Shown: positions 26,025-37,583 of the stretch, piece after piece
Position numbering within the stretch: the first letter of the stretch is position 1
Layout: each line of letters begins with the position of its first letter
From: Exobacillus caeni
GTDB lineage: Bacteria > Bacillota > Bacilli > Bacillales > Guptibacillaceae
Direction of reading: 5' to 3'
Assembly: GCF_005747095.1 (NCBI RefSeq)
Contig: NZ_SWLG01000001.1
Location: forward strand, 558,001 to 622,000
Length of the DNA stretch: 64,000 bases
Translations under genes and position numbers: made by a program
Notes under the pieces: model-generated
Database searches by the model: none
What the model saw: the letters and a program-made list of their open reading frames with translations, nothing else
What the model was told of the DNA's origin: nothing

Positions 26025-27023
26025 TTGGAAGAGAGATTAATTTCGAGTGAATCTATCGGGGAAGAAGAAACTGCCGAGTATAGCTTAAGACCGCAATCCT
26101 TAAGTCAATATATTGGACAAACAAAAGTAAAGGAAAATTTAAGTATCTTTATCGAAGCGGCAAAGATGAGAAAAGAACCACTGGATCATGTTCTGCTTTA
26201 CGGGCCACCCGGGCTTGGAAAAACCACTCTTTCTGCTATTATCGCAAATGAGATGGGGGTTAATTTAAGAACAACATCCGGTCCGGCGATTGAGCGTCCG
26301 GGGGACCTTGCTGCGATTTTGACCGCTCTTGAGCCTGGAGATGTTCTTTTCATCGATGAAATCCATCGATTGCATCGAAGTGTCGAAGAAGTTCTTTATC
26401 CGGCAATGGAGGATTTTTGTCTGGATATTGTCATCGGCAAAGGGGAAACGGCTAGATCTGTAAGGCTTGATCTGCCGCCGTTTACCCTCGTGGGTGCAAC
26501 TACCAGGGCAGGAGCCCTTTCAGCGCCGTTACGCGACCGTTTTGGCGTGATGAGCAGGCTAGAATATTATAATGAACATGAGCTTGCGTTTATCGTCAAA
26601 AGGGCTTCGGAAATTTTGAATGTTGAAATGGAAGACAGTGCTTCGGTTGAACTGGCGAAGCGATCCAGAGGAACACCACGTATCGCAAACCGCCTGCTAA
26701 AGCGGGTCAGAGACTTCGCTCAAGTGCAGGGAGACGGGATCATCACACATATTCTTGCCGATAAAGCGTTAAAAATGCTGCAGGTTGACAGTCGGGGCCT
26801 GGATCATATCGACCATAAACTCCTTCTTGCCATCATAGAAAAGTTCAGGGGAGGACCGGTTGGACTTGATACTATTGCGGCAACCATCGGAGAGGAAAGG
26901 CATACGATCGAGGATGTGTATGAGCCTTATTTATTGCAAATTGGTTTTATTCAGAGGACGCCAAGGGGAAGAATAGTGACTGGTGAGGTTTACAGCTACT
27001 TTCAGTTGGAGGTGCCGGAATAA
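26025..27023 (+). CDS. ruvB: Holliday junction branch migration helicase RuvB
   Basis: The 332-residue AAA+ motor shows Walker [11 protein letters not shown] near residue 64, Walker [10 protein letters not shown] near residue 108 and the sensor [18 protein letters not shown] near residue 163. A C-terminal winged-helix domain binds DNA. It drives branch migration with RuvA during recombination repair. It starts at TTG 26025 with a GGGGAGAG site. DUF2905, queA and tgt follow as in related genomes. Confidence 0.98.
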   Translation: MEERLISSESIGEEETAEYSLRPQSLSQYIGQTKVKENLSIFIEAAKMRKEPLDHVLLYGPPGLGKTTLSAIIANEMGVNLRTTSGPAIERPGDLAAILTALEPGDVLFIDEIHRLHRSVEEVLYPAMEDFCLDIVIGKGETARSVRLDLPPFTLVGATTRAGALSAPLRDRFGVMSRLEYYNEHELAFIVKRASEILNVEMEDSASVELAKRSRGTPRIANRLLKRVRDFAQVQGDGIITHILADKALKMLQVDSRGLDHIDHKLLLAIIEKFRGGPVGLDTIAATIGEERHTIEDVYEPYLLQIGFIQRTPRGRIVTGEVYSYFQLEVPE

Positions 27024-27024
27024 C

Positions 27025-27222
27025 GTGGGGTTCTCAAAGGTTTTTATAACGATAGGAATCATCTTTTTAGCTATCGGGCTCCTATGGCAATTTATCGGAA
27101 AACTGCCAGGGGATATTGTAGTTAAAAAAGGAAATACTACTTTTTATTTTCCAATTGTAACATCGATTGTTGTCAGTATCGTTCTTTCCATTATTTTTTA
27201 TATCATCGGAAGGTTTCGGTAG
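27025..27222 (+). CDS. DUF2905 small membrane protein
   Basis: The 65-residue product has two membrane helices (FITIGIIFLAIGLLWQFIG and PIVTSIVVSIVLSIIFYIIG) around a short GDIVVKKGNTTFYFP hairpin, the typical DUF2905 layout. Function is unknown. GTG 27025 lies one base after the ruvB stop, with GGAGG inside the ruvB end, so translation is probably coupled. Confidence 0.85.
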   Translation: MGFSKVFITIGIIFLAIGLLWQFIGKLPGDIVVKKGNTTFYFPIVTSIVVSIVLSIIFYIIGRFR

Positions 27223-27289
27223 TAGATGTAATACTTTTCTCAAACACTAAGATGAACAGAGACTGAAAAAGAGAATTAGGTGAGTAAAG

Positions 27290-29472
<2,183 letters not shown>

Positions 29473-29567
29473 GTACGCCAGAGGGAAAATACATAAGCGG
29501 TTTTTTTGTTTTTTATCCCGCGGTGTTCGCCGAAAGGCATTAGATTCTAAGGAAGGGGTGAATTCAT

Positions 29568-29828
29568 TTGGATTTAGCAGCAAATATTTTGCCTTTGCTT
29601 CTAATGTTCGCTATTTTTTATTTCTTGTTGATCCGTCCACAGCAAAAGCGCCAGAAAAAGACAAGAGAAATGCAGTCGAACTTGCAAAAAGGCGATAAAG
29701 TGGTAACGATCGGCGGCATTCATGGAACGATTGACGTTATTGAGGAAGCAACTGTTGTGATTCGTTCTACTGACGGAAGCAAATTAACCTTTGACCGCGC
29801 AGCAATTCGAGATGTAACTACACAATAA
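29568..29828 (+). CDS. yajC: Preprotein translocase accessory protein YajC
   Basis: The 86-residue product has one N-terminal membrane helix with the LLIRPQQKRQKK motif and a small cytoplasmic domain GDKVVTIGGIHGTI, diagnostic of YajC. It associates with the SecDF complex, whose genes are at 35.2 kb. TTG 29568 is selected by GGAAGGGGTG upstream. Confidence 0.95.
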   Translation: MDLAANILPLLLMFAIFYFLLIRPQQKRQKKTREMQSNLQKGDKVVTIGGIHGTIDVIEEATVVIRSTDGSKLTFDRAAIRDVTTQ

Positions 29829-29831
29829 GCA

Positions 29832-29874
29832 AAAAAAAGGGCGATTCCATTTAATGGGATCGTCCTTTTTCCTT
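29832..29874. terminator. Terminator between yajC and the yrzE-like gene
   Basis: AAAGGGCGATTCC and GGGATCGTCCTTTTT pair with one G-U and one loop region and end in a T run. With A-rich sequence on the other side it can serve both converging genes. Confidence 0.8.
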
Positions 29875-29882
29875 TTATGCAA

Positions 29883-30260
29883 TTACCGTGAACTTCGAAG
29901 ATTTACGCCTATTATGCCACCAAGAATCGCAGATAGCAGATAGCCTCCGTGGTACATTATCTGCTGAGCATTAAATGTCATGCGATAGCCGAGGAATTGA
30001 ATGAGAAACACTAGCAAGATGTATAAGAGCGCGGTGCCTCCTCCAACCATCCACCCCTTTTCGCCCTTTTTCCCTCCGGAAATAAAACCTCCCATAAAAA
30101 ATGCAAGAACTGTTGCTGCCATTACTACCATGCCTACAGAATCTTCCGTAAGCGAAGAGAAGCGAAGAATTAAAGACAATACAAAGCTGACAGCAAAAAC
30201 AATAATAACAATGGAAAGTAAGCCATAACCCATTGCAGTCAACATATTCCTTGTTTCCAA
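29883..30260 (-). CDS. yrzE: TIGR04086 family membrane protein (YrzE-like)
   Basis: The 125-residue product has four predicted membrane helices and a GGFISGGKKGEKGWMVGGG segment between helices two and three. This matches the small YrzE/TIGR04086 family found beside yajC in Bacilli. Function is unknown. It is transcribed against yajC. Confidence 0.85.
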   Translation of the reverse strand: METRNMLTAMGYGLLSIVIIVFAVSFVLSLILRFSSLTEDSVGMVVMAATVLAFFMGGFISGGKKGEKGWMVGGGTALLYILLVFLIQFLGYRMTFNAQQIMYHGGYLLSAILGGIIGVNLRSSR

Positions 30261-30389
30261 CTGTATCTCCCCTTCCGATTAAAGTGTTATTACATTTTAT
30301 TCGAATGTGGACAAATTAGAAGCAAAATCATTAAAGGACAGGTCGTGTCATAGGATTATAAAAAGGAACAACGGAAGGAGAACTCTGCA

Positions 30390-31679
30390 TTGGAAACGAT
30401 TGTAACAGCCTCTATTTTTGTATTTAGTTATATAGGCATTATCACAGAGAAAATCAATCGAGCTCTGGTTGCCTGTGCAGGCGGATTGCTTATGCTTTTG
30501 TTGGGGATCATCGACTTGAATAACATTTTCATAAAGCATATTGACTGGCATACCATATCGCTTTTGTTTTCAATGATGGTTTTAGTTTCCATAACGAGTC
30601 AGAACGGGATATTTGAATATATAGCGATTAAGGTTGCACAGCGTGTGGAAGGAAAACCGATCCCGCTCTTATTCATGATGGCTACGTTAACTGCTGCAGG
30701 TTCTGCGCTGCTGGATAATGTTACAACCGTTTTGCTTCTTGTGCCGATAATTCTAACATTAACAAGGATCTTGCAAGTACCGAGTGTTCCCTTTCTTGTC
30801 TCGACTATTTTGTTTTCTAACATTGGGGGAACAGCTACTTTAATCGGAGACCCTCCAAATATAATGATTGGCCAGGCTGTTGGCCATCTGGGATTCAACG
30901 ACTTTTTATTCCACCTTGGTCCGGTCGTATTACTAATATTTGGCTCGATTATGGGTGGATTGTTATTATTTTATCGGAAAAAGCTTCATGTAACGGAACA
31001 ATACAGACTCGAACTTCTTTCTATAAGAGCTAACACTTACTTGAAAAAAGGTCCCCTGTTATATAAGTCTCTGGCAGTTCTGGGAATGACTATTCTTGGC
31101 TTTTTGCTTCATCCGCTATTTCATGTCGAGATAACAAGCATTGCGATGGCCGGTGCACTGTTATTGTTGTTGATCACGCATGACGAGCATGAAACAGAAG
31201 AAGTATTTAAATCCGTGGAGTGGATAACGCTTTTCTTTTTTATTGGCCTATTCATGCTAATTGGAGGGCTGAAGGATGTCGGAATCATCGATGAGATAGC
31301 CCGTGGCATTCTGTATTATACTGAAGGTGACTTGCCAAAGACAGCGATCGTTATATTATGGGGATCTGGCATTTTCTCAGGATTTCTGGATAATATTCCT
31401 TTTGTAGCCGCGATGATTCCAGTGATAACCGAGTTTCAGGATTACGGTATGACAAATCTTGATCCATTATGGTGGTCCCTGGCGCTCGGCTCATGTCTTG
31501 GAGGAAATGCCACGTTAATCGGGGCTTCCGCTAATGTAGTTGTTGCCGGGCTTGCCTTAAAGGATAAACAACAGGTTAGTTTTCTGGAGTTTTTAAAGGT
31601 TGGTGTTCCGGTTGTGTTTGTTTCTCTTATAATCTCCACTATTTACATTTATTTTAGATATTTATTGCCATATTATTAA
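30390..31679 (+). CDS. ArsB/NhaD-type ion permease
   Basis: The 429-residue protein has about eleven membrane helices and two copies of the ion-transporter superfamily re-entrant motif, GGTATLIGDPPNIMIG near residue 148 and GGNATLIGASANVVVAG near residue 371. It also has the LLDNVTTVLLLVP and FLDNIPFVAAMIP aspartate motifs. These define the ArsB/NhaD permease group. Whether it moves sodium, arsenite, sulfate or a dicarboxylate cannot be decided from sequence alone. The start is TTG 30390 after GGAAGGAGAA. Confidence 0.85.
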   Translation: METIVTASIFVFSYIGIITEKINRALVACAGGLLMLLLGIIDLNNIFIKHIDWHTISLLFSMMVLVSITSQNGIFEYIAIKVAQRVEGKPIPLLFMMATLTAAGSALLDNVTTVLLLVPIILTLTRILQVPSVPFLVSTILFSNIGGTATLIGDPPNIMIGQAVGHLGFNDFLFHLGPVVLLIFGSIMGGLLLFYRKKLHVTEQYRLELLSIRANTYLKKGPLLYKSLAVLGMTILGFLLHPLFHVEITSIAMAGALLLLLITHDEHETEEVFKSVEWITLFFFIGLFMLIGGLKDVGIIDEIARGILYYTEGDLPKTAIVILWGSGIFSGFLDNIPFVAAMIPVITEFQDYGMTNLDPLWWSLALGSCLGGNATLIGASANVVVAGLALKDKQQVSFLEFLKVGVPVVFVSLIISTIYIYFRYLLPYY

Positions 31680-31706
31680 GCAGGCATATGGGTCTGCTTT
31701 TTGTTT
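31678..31706 (+). terminator. Terminator after the ArsB/NhaD-type gene
   Basis: AAGCAGGC and GTCTGCTT form a stem around a small loop, followed by TTTTTG, at the stop codon. Confidence 0.65.
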
Positions 31707-31821
31707 TGCAAAAATAGTTAATAAAACAAGTACTTATGATTATTTTCCAATACATTCCCTTATTGTTTGGTTGTTTCAGGGTCAAACTAACAACAATGAA
31801 CCTGAAAAGGAGGGGACGAGA

Positions 31822-32484
31822 TTGGAATTTCTCACGATTATACTTAGAACAGTTGTCCTTTATTATGCCATAATCGTTATATTTCGATTGATGGGCAAAA
31901 GAGAAATCGGCCAATTGAGCATCCTTGACTTTGTGGTTTCCATCATGATTGCTGAACTTGCAGTACTTTCGATTGAAGATCCGAAAACACCGATGGTCAA
32001 TACGCTTGTTCCGATGGGAATACTCGTACTGATCCAAATAGCGATGGCTTTTATTTCTTTAAAGAGCGAAAAAATGAGGGAGTTAATCGATGGAAAGCCT
32101 TCGGTGTTAATTGACAGAGGGAAAATCGATGAAGAGGAAATGAAGAAGCAAAGATATAACTTTGATGACTTATTGGCACAACTGCGGCAAAAAGATGTGG
32201 CGAGTGTTTCAGATGTTGAATTTGCAATTCTGGAGCCATCGGGAGATTTATCAGTTATAAAAAAAGAAAAAAATAATAAAGAAATAAAGGCAGAGGAACT
32301 TTTACCTCTTCCACTTATATTAGATGGGAAAGTCCAGGAGGAACATTTAAAAAAAATCAATAAGACTTCGCTATGGTTAAGGCAAGAACTGAAAAAATTG
32401 GGCCACAGGGACATCAAGCGAATCTCATTTTGTTCACTCCATCGAAACGGTACATTTTTTATCGATTTAAAAAACGAAAAATAA
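31822..32484 (+). CDS. DUF421 (YetF/YrbG-type) membrane protein
   Basis: The 220-residue product has three N-terminal membrane helices with the family motif RLMGKREIGQLSILDFVVSI, then a cytoplasmic DUF421 domain with GKPSVLIDRGKIDEEEMKKQ (about 95-115). It corresponds to YrbG of this region in B. subtilis. Related YetF-type proteins have been linked to spore and envelope functions, but the activity is unknown. TTG 31822 has AAGGAGG eight bases upstream; the open frame extends further but without a ribosome-binding site. Confidence 0.88.
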   Translation: MEFLTIILRTVVLYYAIIVIFRLMGKREIGQLSILDFVVSIMIAELAVLSIEDPKTPMVNTLVPMGILVLIQIAMAFISLKSEKMRELIDGKPSVLIDRGKIDEEEMKKQRYNFDDLLAQLRQKDVASVSDVEFAILEPSGDLSVIKKEKNNKEIKAEELLPLPLILDGKVQEEHLKKINKTSLWLRQELKKLGHRDIKRISFCSLHRNGTFFIDLKNEK

Positions 32485-32534
32485 AAGGGTGATCAAGGCT
32501 CCGAAGGTGGAGAAACTGGATCAACCCTTTTTAA
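32484..32534. terminator. Bidirectional terminator between DUF421 gene and spoVB
   Basis: AAAAGGGTGATC pairs with GATCAACCCTTTTT, with an inner CTCC/GGAG hairpin. It lies exactly between the two convergent genes. Confidence 0.8.
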
Positions 32535-32539
32535 TGTGT

Positions 32540-34090
32540 TTAAAAAAGTGAACCGAAAAATGGAATTCTTCTTAAATCATCCCGTCTTATCAAGTTTAAC
32601 AAAAGGAGCACTATAACATAGACAAGGCAGGAGAGACTGATGGCTAGAACAGTGCCAGGCAAAATATTGCCGACCCCGATGAACTTTCCGTAAAAGTAGT
32701 GGGCTGCAAAAGCCCCAAGCAGAATTCCGGTTACTCCTTTTGTGAAATCTTTTATGACAATCGTAAATCCGATCGCTTTTGCAAGGGTCGCAAAGTGAAG
32801 CAGTGTTACTAGTACGATTCCGGTAACGATGGCTAATGCTACTCCCATTATGCCTAGCTCGGGCCGGGTGGCGAGAACGAAGATTAAAGCGATCTTTGCC
32901 ACAGCTCCGATCAAACTGTTTATCATGGCAGCCTTTGCGAGATCTAAAGCTTGCAGGGCTGCAGCAAGCGGGCCCTGAAAGTAATAAAAGAAGAAAAATG
33001 GAGCCATGACTTTTACATAAATGGCAACAGAAGGAGCATCATACATAAGATCCATTAACGGAACAGCAAAGATGTAAGTAATAATAACAGAAATTCCTCC
33101 TGAGACCATCGAAAGGCGCATTGCTTCGCTCAGCCGATGCTGAATAAGCTTATACTGTTTCTGGGCATGCGCTTCACTTATTGCCGGTACAAGTGATACC
33201 TGCAGGGAGTAGGTAATAAATGTCGGCAAGAATAAAAGCGGGATAGCGAGTCCTGAAAGACTACCGTACTGTCTTGTAGCCACCTCTGTGGCAACACCAG
33301 CGATGAGCAGGCTCTGGGCTACAACGATAGGCTCAAAGAAATAAGAAACCGAGCCAATGAGCTGGCTTCCTGTTGTCGGAAGAGAAATGCTCATCAAATC
33401 TTTCAAGGTACCGTTTCCGTCCTTCAAGTAGCTCCAAAATCCTTTGCGTATCCGTATTCTCTTCTTAAGCTTAAACATCGAAAACATGTACAACAAGGAA
33501 GCAAGCTCCCCCATGATAACAGACAACATTGCCCCGGCGGCCGCAAATTCCACTCCATAAGGCAAAAACATTTTAGTTAACAGAGCAACAAGGCAAATTC
33601 TCACAAATTGTTCAATAACCTGTGAATATGCCGAGGGGCGCATGTTTTGCAGTCCCTGAAAGTACCCTCTTAGAATAGAAGACAACGCAACGATAGGTAC
33701 GACAGGGGTAATGGCGATCAGCGGGTAAAAAGTTCTGCCATCGGTGAAGAATTTCTGTGATAAAATAGGAGCAGCCAGAACCATTGCAGTGGTGAAAATA
33801 ATGCTGAGAAGGCCAGTTATCGCCAGTGAAACAACTAAGATTCTTTTGATCTTTTTCCGATCGCCTTTTGCGTCTGCTTCTGCTACCATTTTTGAAATCG
33901 CAACCGGCAGTCCCATTCGAGTCAGGGTTATCGTAAGAATTAGCGTCGGTACTGCCATCATATATAATCCGACGCCTTCTTCTCCCATGACTCTTGCCAT
34001 TACAATCCGGTTGATGAACCCGAGAATTTTTGTGATCAACCCTGCAATGATTAAGACAAGTGTCCCTCTTAAAAAGGTTTGCTTTGACAT
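32540..34090 (-). CDS. spoVB: Stage V sporulation protein B (MATE/flippase family)
   Basis: The 516-residue protein has about 14 membrane helices and a polysaccharide-biosynthesis/MVF fold, with LGFINRIVMARVMGEEGVGLYMM near residues 23-45. In B. subtilis SpoVB is required for spore cortex synthesis and is thought to flip a lipid-linked precursor. Length and genomic position between the yrbG-like gene and secDF agree. It is divergent from the small export-protein gene. Confidence 0.94.
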   Translation of the reverse strand: MSKQTFLRGTLVLIIAGLITKILGFINRIVMARVMGEEGVGLYMMAVPTLILTITLTRMGLPVAISKMVAEADAKGDRKKIKRILVVSLAITGLLSIIFTTAMVLAAPILSQKFFTDGRTFYPLIAITPVVPIVALSSILRGYFQGLQNMRPSAYSQVIEQFVRICLVALLTKMFLPYGVEFAAAGAMLSVIMGELASLLYMFSMFKLKKRIRIRKGFWSYLKDGNGTLKDLMSISLPTTGSQLIGSVSYFFEPIVVAQSLLIAGVATEVATRQYGSLSGLAIPLLFLPTFITYSLQVSLVPAISEAHAQKQYKLIQHRLSEAMRLSMVSGGISVIITYIFAVPLMDLMYDAPSVAIYVKVMAPFFFFYYFQGPLAAALQALDLAKAAMINSLIGAVAKIALIFVLATRPELGIMGVALAIVTGIVLVTLLHFATLAKAIGFTIVIKDFTKGVTGILLGAFAAHYFYGKFIGVGNILPGTVLAISLSCLVYVIVLLLLNLIRRDDLRRIPFFGSLF

Positions 34091-34300
34091 ATAGACCCTA
34101 CTTTCTATGAAAGTACAAAAAAACAGTCTTGCTCAAAAAACGGTAGCCATTTTTAGTGTTGTAAGATAGTATTAATTTGGATTCCAGTTTTTTAGGAAGC
34201 CGTTCCTTTGTATGCCAACCGGCGACCGAAGGATTTTCTTTTACCATCATGTATATGCTTGATAGGGGACAAAGCATGACAAGGATATAGGAGTGTTTTA

Positions 34301-34786
34301 ATGAAAGAACAAATAAGAGACTTTTTAGTGGAGAACTTAAGCTTTCTTCCGCCGGAATTAATTGTGGTAATTGTGTCTGCAATGCCGATCTTAGAGCTCA
34401 GGGGAGGTATTCCAGTAGCATACACCTTTGGATTTGGTTTTACCGAGTCATTTTTGTTAAGCATTATTGGGAATGCCCTGCCGATTGTGCCGTTACTGTT
34501 ATTGTTTAAGCCTGTCAGCAACTGGCTGATGCGCTTTACCTGGTACAAAAAGCTTTATGACTGGCTTCACCACCGCACAGTGAAAAAAAGCGGAAATGTC
34601 GAGAAATATGGTGCTCTCGGATTAATCCTGTTCACAGCAGTACCCCTGCCGACAACTGGGGCTTACAGTGCCTGTGTGGCGGCGGCGATTTTTGGAATTC
34701 GGTTTCAATATGCATTCTTTGCAATTCTTACTGGTGTGGTCGTAGCTGGTCTGGGTGTAGGGATAGCGATGTATTCTATTTTCTAA
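34301..34786 (+). CDS. COG2426 / small multidrug export family membrane protein
   Basis: The 161-residue product has four to five membrane helices, an internal PILELRGGIPVAYTFGFG motif near residue 29 and AVPLPTTGAYSACVAAAIFG near residue 113. These are typical of the PF06695 family. The family name suggests drug export, but function is not proven. GGAGTG at 34290-34295 is the ribosome-binding site. It is separated from spoVB by 210 bases that hold both promoters and no other visible feature. Confidence 0.85.
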   Translation: MKEQIRDFLVENLSFLPPELIVVIVSAMPILELRGGIPVAYTFGFGFTESFLLSIIGNALPIVPLLLLFKPVSNWLMRFTWYKKLYDWLHHRTVKKSGNVEKYGALGLILFTAVPLPTTGAYSACVAAAIFGIRFQYAFFAILTGVVVAGLGVGIAMYSIF

Positions 34787-34811
34787 ATTCATATTATTGG
34801 AAGGGGCCTTT

Positions 34812-35084
34812 ATGATGGTAGAACAATGGAAAGACACGGTATGGCCGGCGTTAGAAAGCAAAAAGGATGAGTTTCATTTACTGGGTTATGACCGCGCAAC
34901 AACAGAAGAAATCTGGAAGTGCATCACAGCACGTTTGAAACGGAATAAAGACGAATTGCAGCTTCATCAGTTTGTTAACCAAATAATGAGGTTGTCTGCA
35001 AACGAATATATGAACTGGTTGACCATCAGTGCTTACCAGGGACCAGACTGGTTCAGTGAAAATGAAATTTTGGACTTGAAATAA
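34812..35084 (+). CDS. comN: Post-transcriptional regulator ComN
   Basis: The roughly 90-residue soluble product, with helical segments such as TTEEIWKCITARLKRNKDEL and VNQIMRLSANEYMNWLTI, matches the ComN (YrzD) family encoded upstream of secDF in Bacilli. B. subtilis ComN affects accumulation and localisation of comE transcripts. Adjacent ATG codons at 34812 and 34815 follow GGAAGGGG; the second has the better spacing. Confidence 0.85.
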   Translation: MMVEQWKDTVWPALESKKDEFHLLGYDRATTEEIWKCITARLKRNKDELQLHQFVNQIMRLSANEYMNWLTISAYQGPDWFSENEILDLK

Positions 35085-35199
35085 ATCCGAAAAAATGTCA
35101 AATTGACAGAAAAATTCATTAATCGCTATAATAGGATTATTGGTCTAATATAGTTACATATTTCATTGTCGTTTTTTATCATAGGGAGGAGTTTTTTAG

Positions 35200-36504
35200 A
35201 TGGTGAAAAAAGGTCGGATCGTAACGTTTTTTATAATAGTCATCGCGCTTGCTTCGTTAATTGCGTTTACGATCAAAGACATCACAAGCGATATTAAGCT
35301 TGGGCTTGATTTGCAGGGAGGCTTCGAAGTTTTATATGACGTTGAACCTGCTCAGGAAGGCCAGGAAATCAACAAAGAGCTTTTGAACAGCACGGTGAGT
35401 GCCCTTTATGAACGGATCAATGTTCTAGGTGTATCCGAGCCGAGCGTGACGATCGAAGGTAACGATCGGATCAGGGTGCAGTTGGCGGGAGTCAAAGACC
35501 AGAACCAGGCACGTGACATCTTATCGACTCAGGCGGAGCTTTCTTTCCGTACAACTGATGATAAGAAACAGATGGATGGGACTGACTTAAAAGAAGGTGC
35601 CTCAAAAGTTGTTTTTGAAAAGAACCAACCGGTTGTTCAGGTTACATTAAAACATCCTGAAGAATTCGCTAATATAACAAGAAAAATAAAGGACATGCCT
35701 TTTCCTGAAAACCGCCTTGTCATCTGGCTGGATTATGAAAAAGGGGATTCCTATAAAGAAGAATTAAAAAAGCCTGAAGGAGAGCGGAAATTTATTTCTG
35801 ATCCGCAGGTTACCCAGGTCTTGAGCCAAAATCAGGTTATTATTACTGGCCCGCCGTTTAAGGTTGAAGAGGCGCAAAACCTTGCTGACCTTTTGAACGC
35901 AGGTTCATTGCCAGTTAAATTGAAAGAAATTTATTCTACTTCCGTTGGGGCACAGTTCGGTGAGCAGGCCCTTGATAAAACGGTTGTTGCCGGATATATC
36001 GGCATTGGCCTCATCTTCTTGTTCATGATGCTTTATTATCGATTCCCTGGCGTGATCGCAGTCATTACGCTTAGCGTATATATTTACCTTATCCTGCTAG
36101 TATTTGATTGGATGAATGCAGTACTGACGCTTCCAGGTATCGCTGCCCTGGTGCTAGGAGTCGGAATGGCAGTTGATGCCAATATTATTACCTACGAACG
36201 CATAAAAGAAGAAATACGGACAGGGAAGTCGATGCTGTCTGCATTTAAAGCTGGAAGCCGTCGCTCTTTTGCTACGATTCTGGATGCGAATATTACGACC
36301 GTTATCGCCGGAGGAGTCCTGTTTATTTACGGGACAAGCGCTGTTAAAGGCTTTGCGGTTATGTTGATCACTAGTATCCTCGTCAGCTTTATCACTGCGG
36401 TATGGGGATCCCGTTTATTGCTCGGTTTATGGGTTAAGAGCCGCGCCTTAAACAAAAAACCGGGATATTTTGGTGTAAAGGAGAGTGAAATTGATGAACT
36501 TTAA
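35200..36504 (+). CDS. secD: Protein translocase subunit SecD
   Basis: The 434-residue product has an N-terminal membrane helix, the D1 motif DIKLGLDLQGGFEVLYDV near residue 32, and an external P1 domain. Five C-terminal helices follow, with GIAALVLGVGMAVDANIITYERIKEE (about 311-336) as the D4 region. It uses the proton gradient to aid late steps of export. B. subtilis has a fused SecDF, whereas here secD ends and secF starts in another frame with an 11-base overlap. Confidence 0.96.
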   Translation: MVKKGRIVTFFIIVIALASLIAFTIKDITSDIKLGLDLQGGFEVLYDVEPAQEGQEINKELLNSTVSALYERINVLGVSEPSVTIEGNDRIRVQLAGVKDQNQARDILSTQAELSFRTTDDKKQMDGTDLKEGASKVVFEKNQPVVQVTLKHPEEFANITRKIKDMPFPENRLVIWLDYEKGDSYKEELKKPEGERKFISDPQVTQVLSQNQVIITGPPFKVEEAQNLADLLNAGSLPVKLKEIYSTSVGAQFGEQALDKTVVAGYIGIGLIFLFMMLYYRFPGVIAVITLSVYIYLILLVFDWMNAVLTLPGIAALVLGVGMAVDANIITYERIKEEIRTGKSMLSAFKAGSRRSFATILDANITTVIAGGVLFIYGTSAVKGFAVMLITSILVSFITAVWGSRLLLGLWVKSRALNKKPGYFGVKESEIDEL

Positions 36505-37417
36505 CACAAGAGACATCGACTTTGACTTTGTAAAACACCGTAAAAAGTTTTTCATGTTCTCCTTAATCTTGTTTGTCCTTGGAGCTATTGTTTTAGGTGT
36601 TTTCGGCCTTAATCTCGGAATCGATTTTTCGAGTGGTACCCGTGTGGATGTTCAAGCAGGGCAATCCTTAACAGTGGAGGAAGTTAACAACGAGTTCGAA
36701 GAACTAGGACTTGATCCTGAAGAAGTTACATTAGCTGGAGACAACAATGAGATCGGCGTTGCCAGATTTATTGGTGTGCTTTCTAAAGATGAGATCGCAG
36801 AGGTGAAATCATATTTCAACGAAAAATATGGCTCAGAGCCAAACATAAGCACTGTTTCTCCTCAAGTTGGTAAAGAGCTTGCGAAAAATGCTTTCATTGC
36901 AGTTGTGATCGCTTCGATCGGAATCATCATTTATGTGGCGATCCGATTTGAGTGGCTTCAGGGGCTGGCTGCGATTGTAGCACTTTTTCATGACGCGTTC
37001 TTGATCATCGCCGTGTTCAGTATTTTGCAGTTGGAAGTAAACATTACGTTTATCGCTGCTGTGTTGACAATCGTTGGTTATTCAATCAACGATACGATCG
37101 TCACGTTCGACCGTATCCGGGAAAACATGAAGTTTGAGAAGAAAGTAAAGACCTTTGAAGATATTGCCCGTATCGTAAACGCTAGTCTGGTTCAAACGCT
37201 TGCTCGTTCCATTAACACTGTGTTGACGGTAATATTCGCTGCAGCGGCGTTAATGATTTTCGGCGGTGAAGCGATCAGAACGTTTTCTATCGCATTACTG
37301 ATCGGGCTTGTGGCAGGAACCTATTCTTCCCTTTTCATTGCTTCACAGCTCTGGGCTGTATGGAAAGGAAAACAATTGGAAAAGAAACGTTTCAAACCGG
37401 CAGAAAATGAAGGATAA
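36494..37417 (+). CDS. secF: Protein translocase subunit SecF
   Basis: The 307-residue product has the SecF N-terminal motif GLNLGIDFSSGTRVDV near residue 36. Six membrane helices carry the conserved VGYSINDTIVTFDRIREN (about 195-213), and the C-terminal region contains ARSINTVLTVIFAAAAL. It acts with SecD and YajC. ATG 36494 is chosen because AAAGGAG inside secD is ten bases upstream; GTG 36485 is too close to it. A terminator follows. Confidence 0.96.
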   Translation: MNFNTRDIDFDFVKHRKKFFMFSLILFVLGAIVLGVFGLNLGIDFSSGTRVDVQAGQSLTVEEVNNEFEELGLDPEEVTLAGDNNEIGVARFIGVLSKDEIAEVKSYFNEKYGSEPNISTVSPQVGKELAKNAFIAVVIASIGIIIYVAIRFEWLQGLAAIVALFHDAFLIIAVFSILQLEVNITFIAAVLTIVGYSINDTIVTFDRIRENMKFEKKVKTFEDIARIVNASLVQTLARSINTVLTVIFAAAALMIFGGEAIRTFSIALLIGLVAGTYSSLFIASQLWAVWKGKQLEKKRFKPAENEG

Positions 37418-37423
37418 TATCAA

Positions 37424-37456
37424 ATCCATGGGACCATTCCGTCCTGTGGGTTTTTT
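37424..37456 (+). terminator. Terminator after secF
   Basis: CCATGGGAC and GTCCTGTGG pair around CATTCC and are followed by a T-rich run. Confidence 0.75.
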
Positions 37457-37583
37457 ATGTTTTACTTCCTTACTAACAGAGGAAAGATAATGACATACCG
37501 ATAATATGATATTCATTCATAGAACGGTTTTTAATAGCCAATTCTAAACAGTATAAGAGTAATAGGTGAAAAGAGGTGAAAGG

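Noticed and set aside
37308-37490. Frame running from secF into its terminator
   Set aside because: It overlaps the secF coding region and the terminator hairpin, with no homologous domain.
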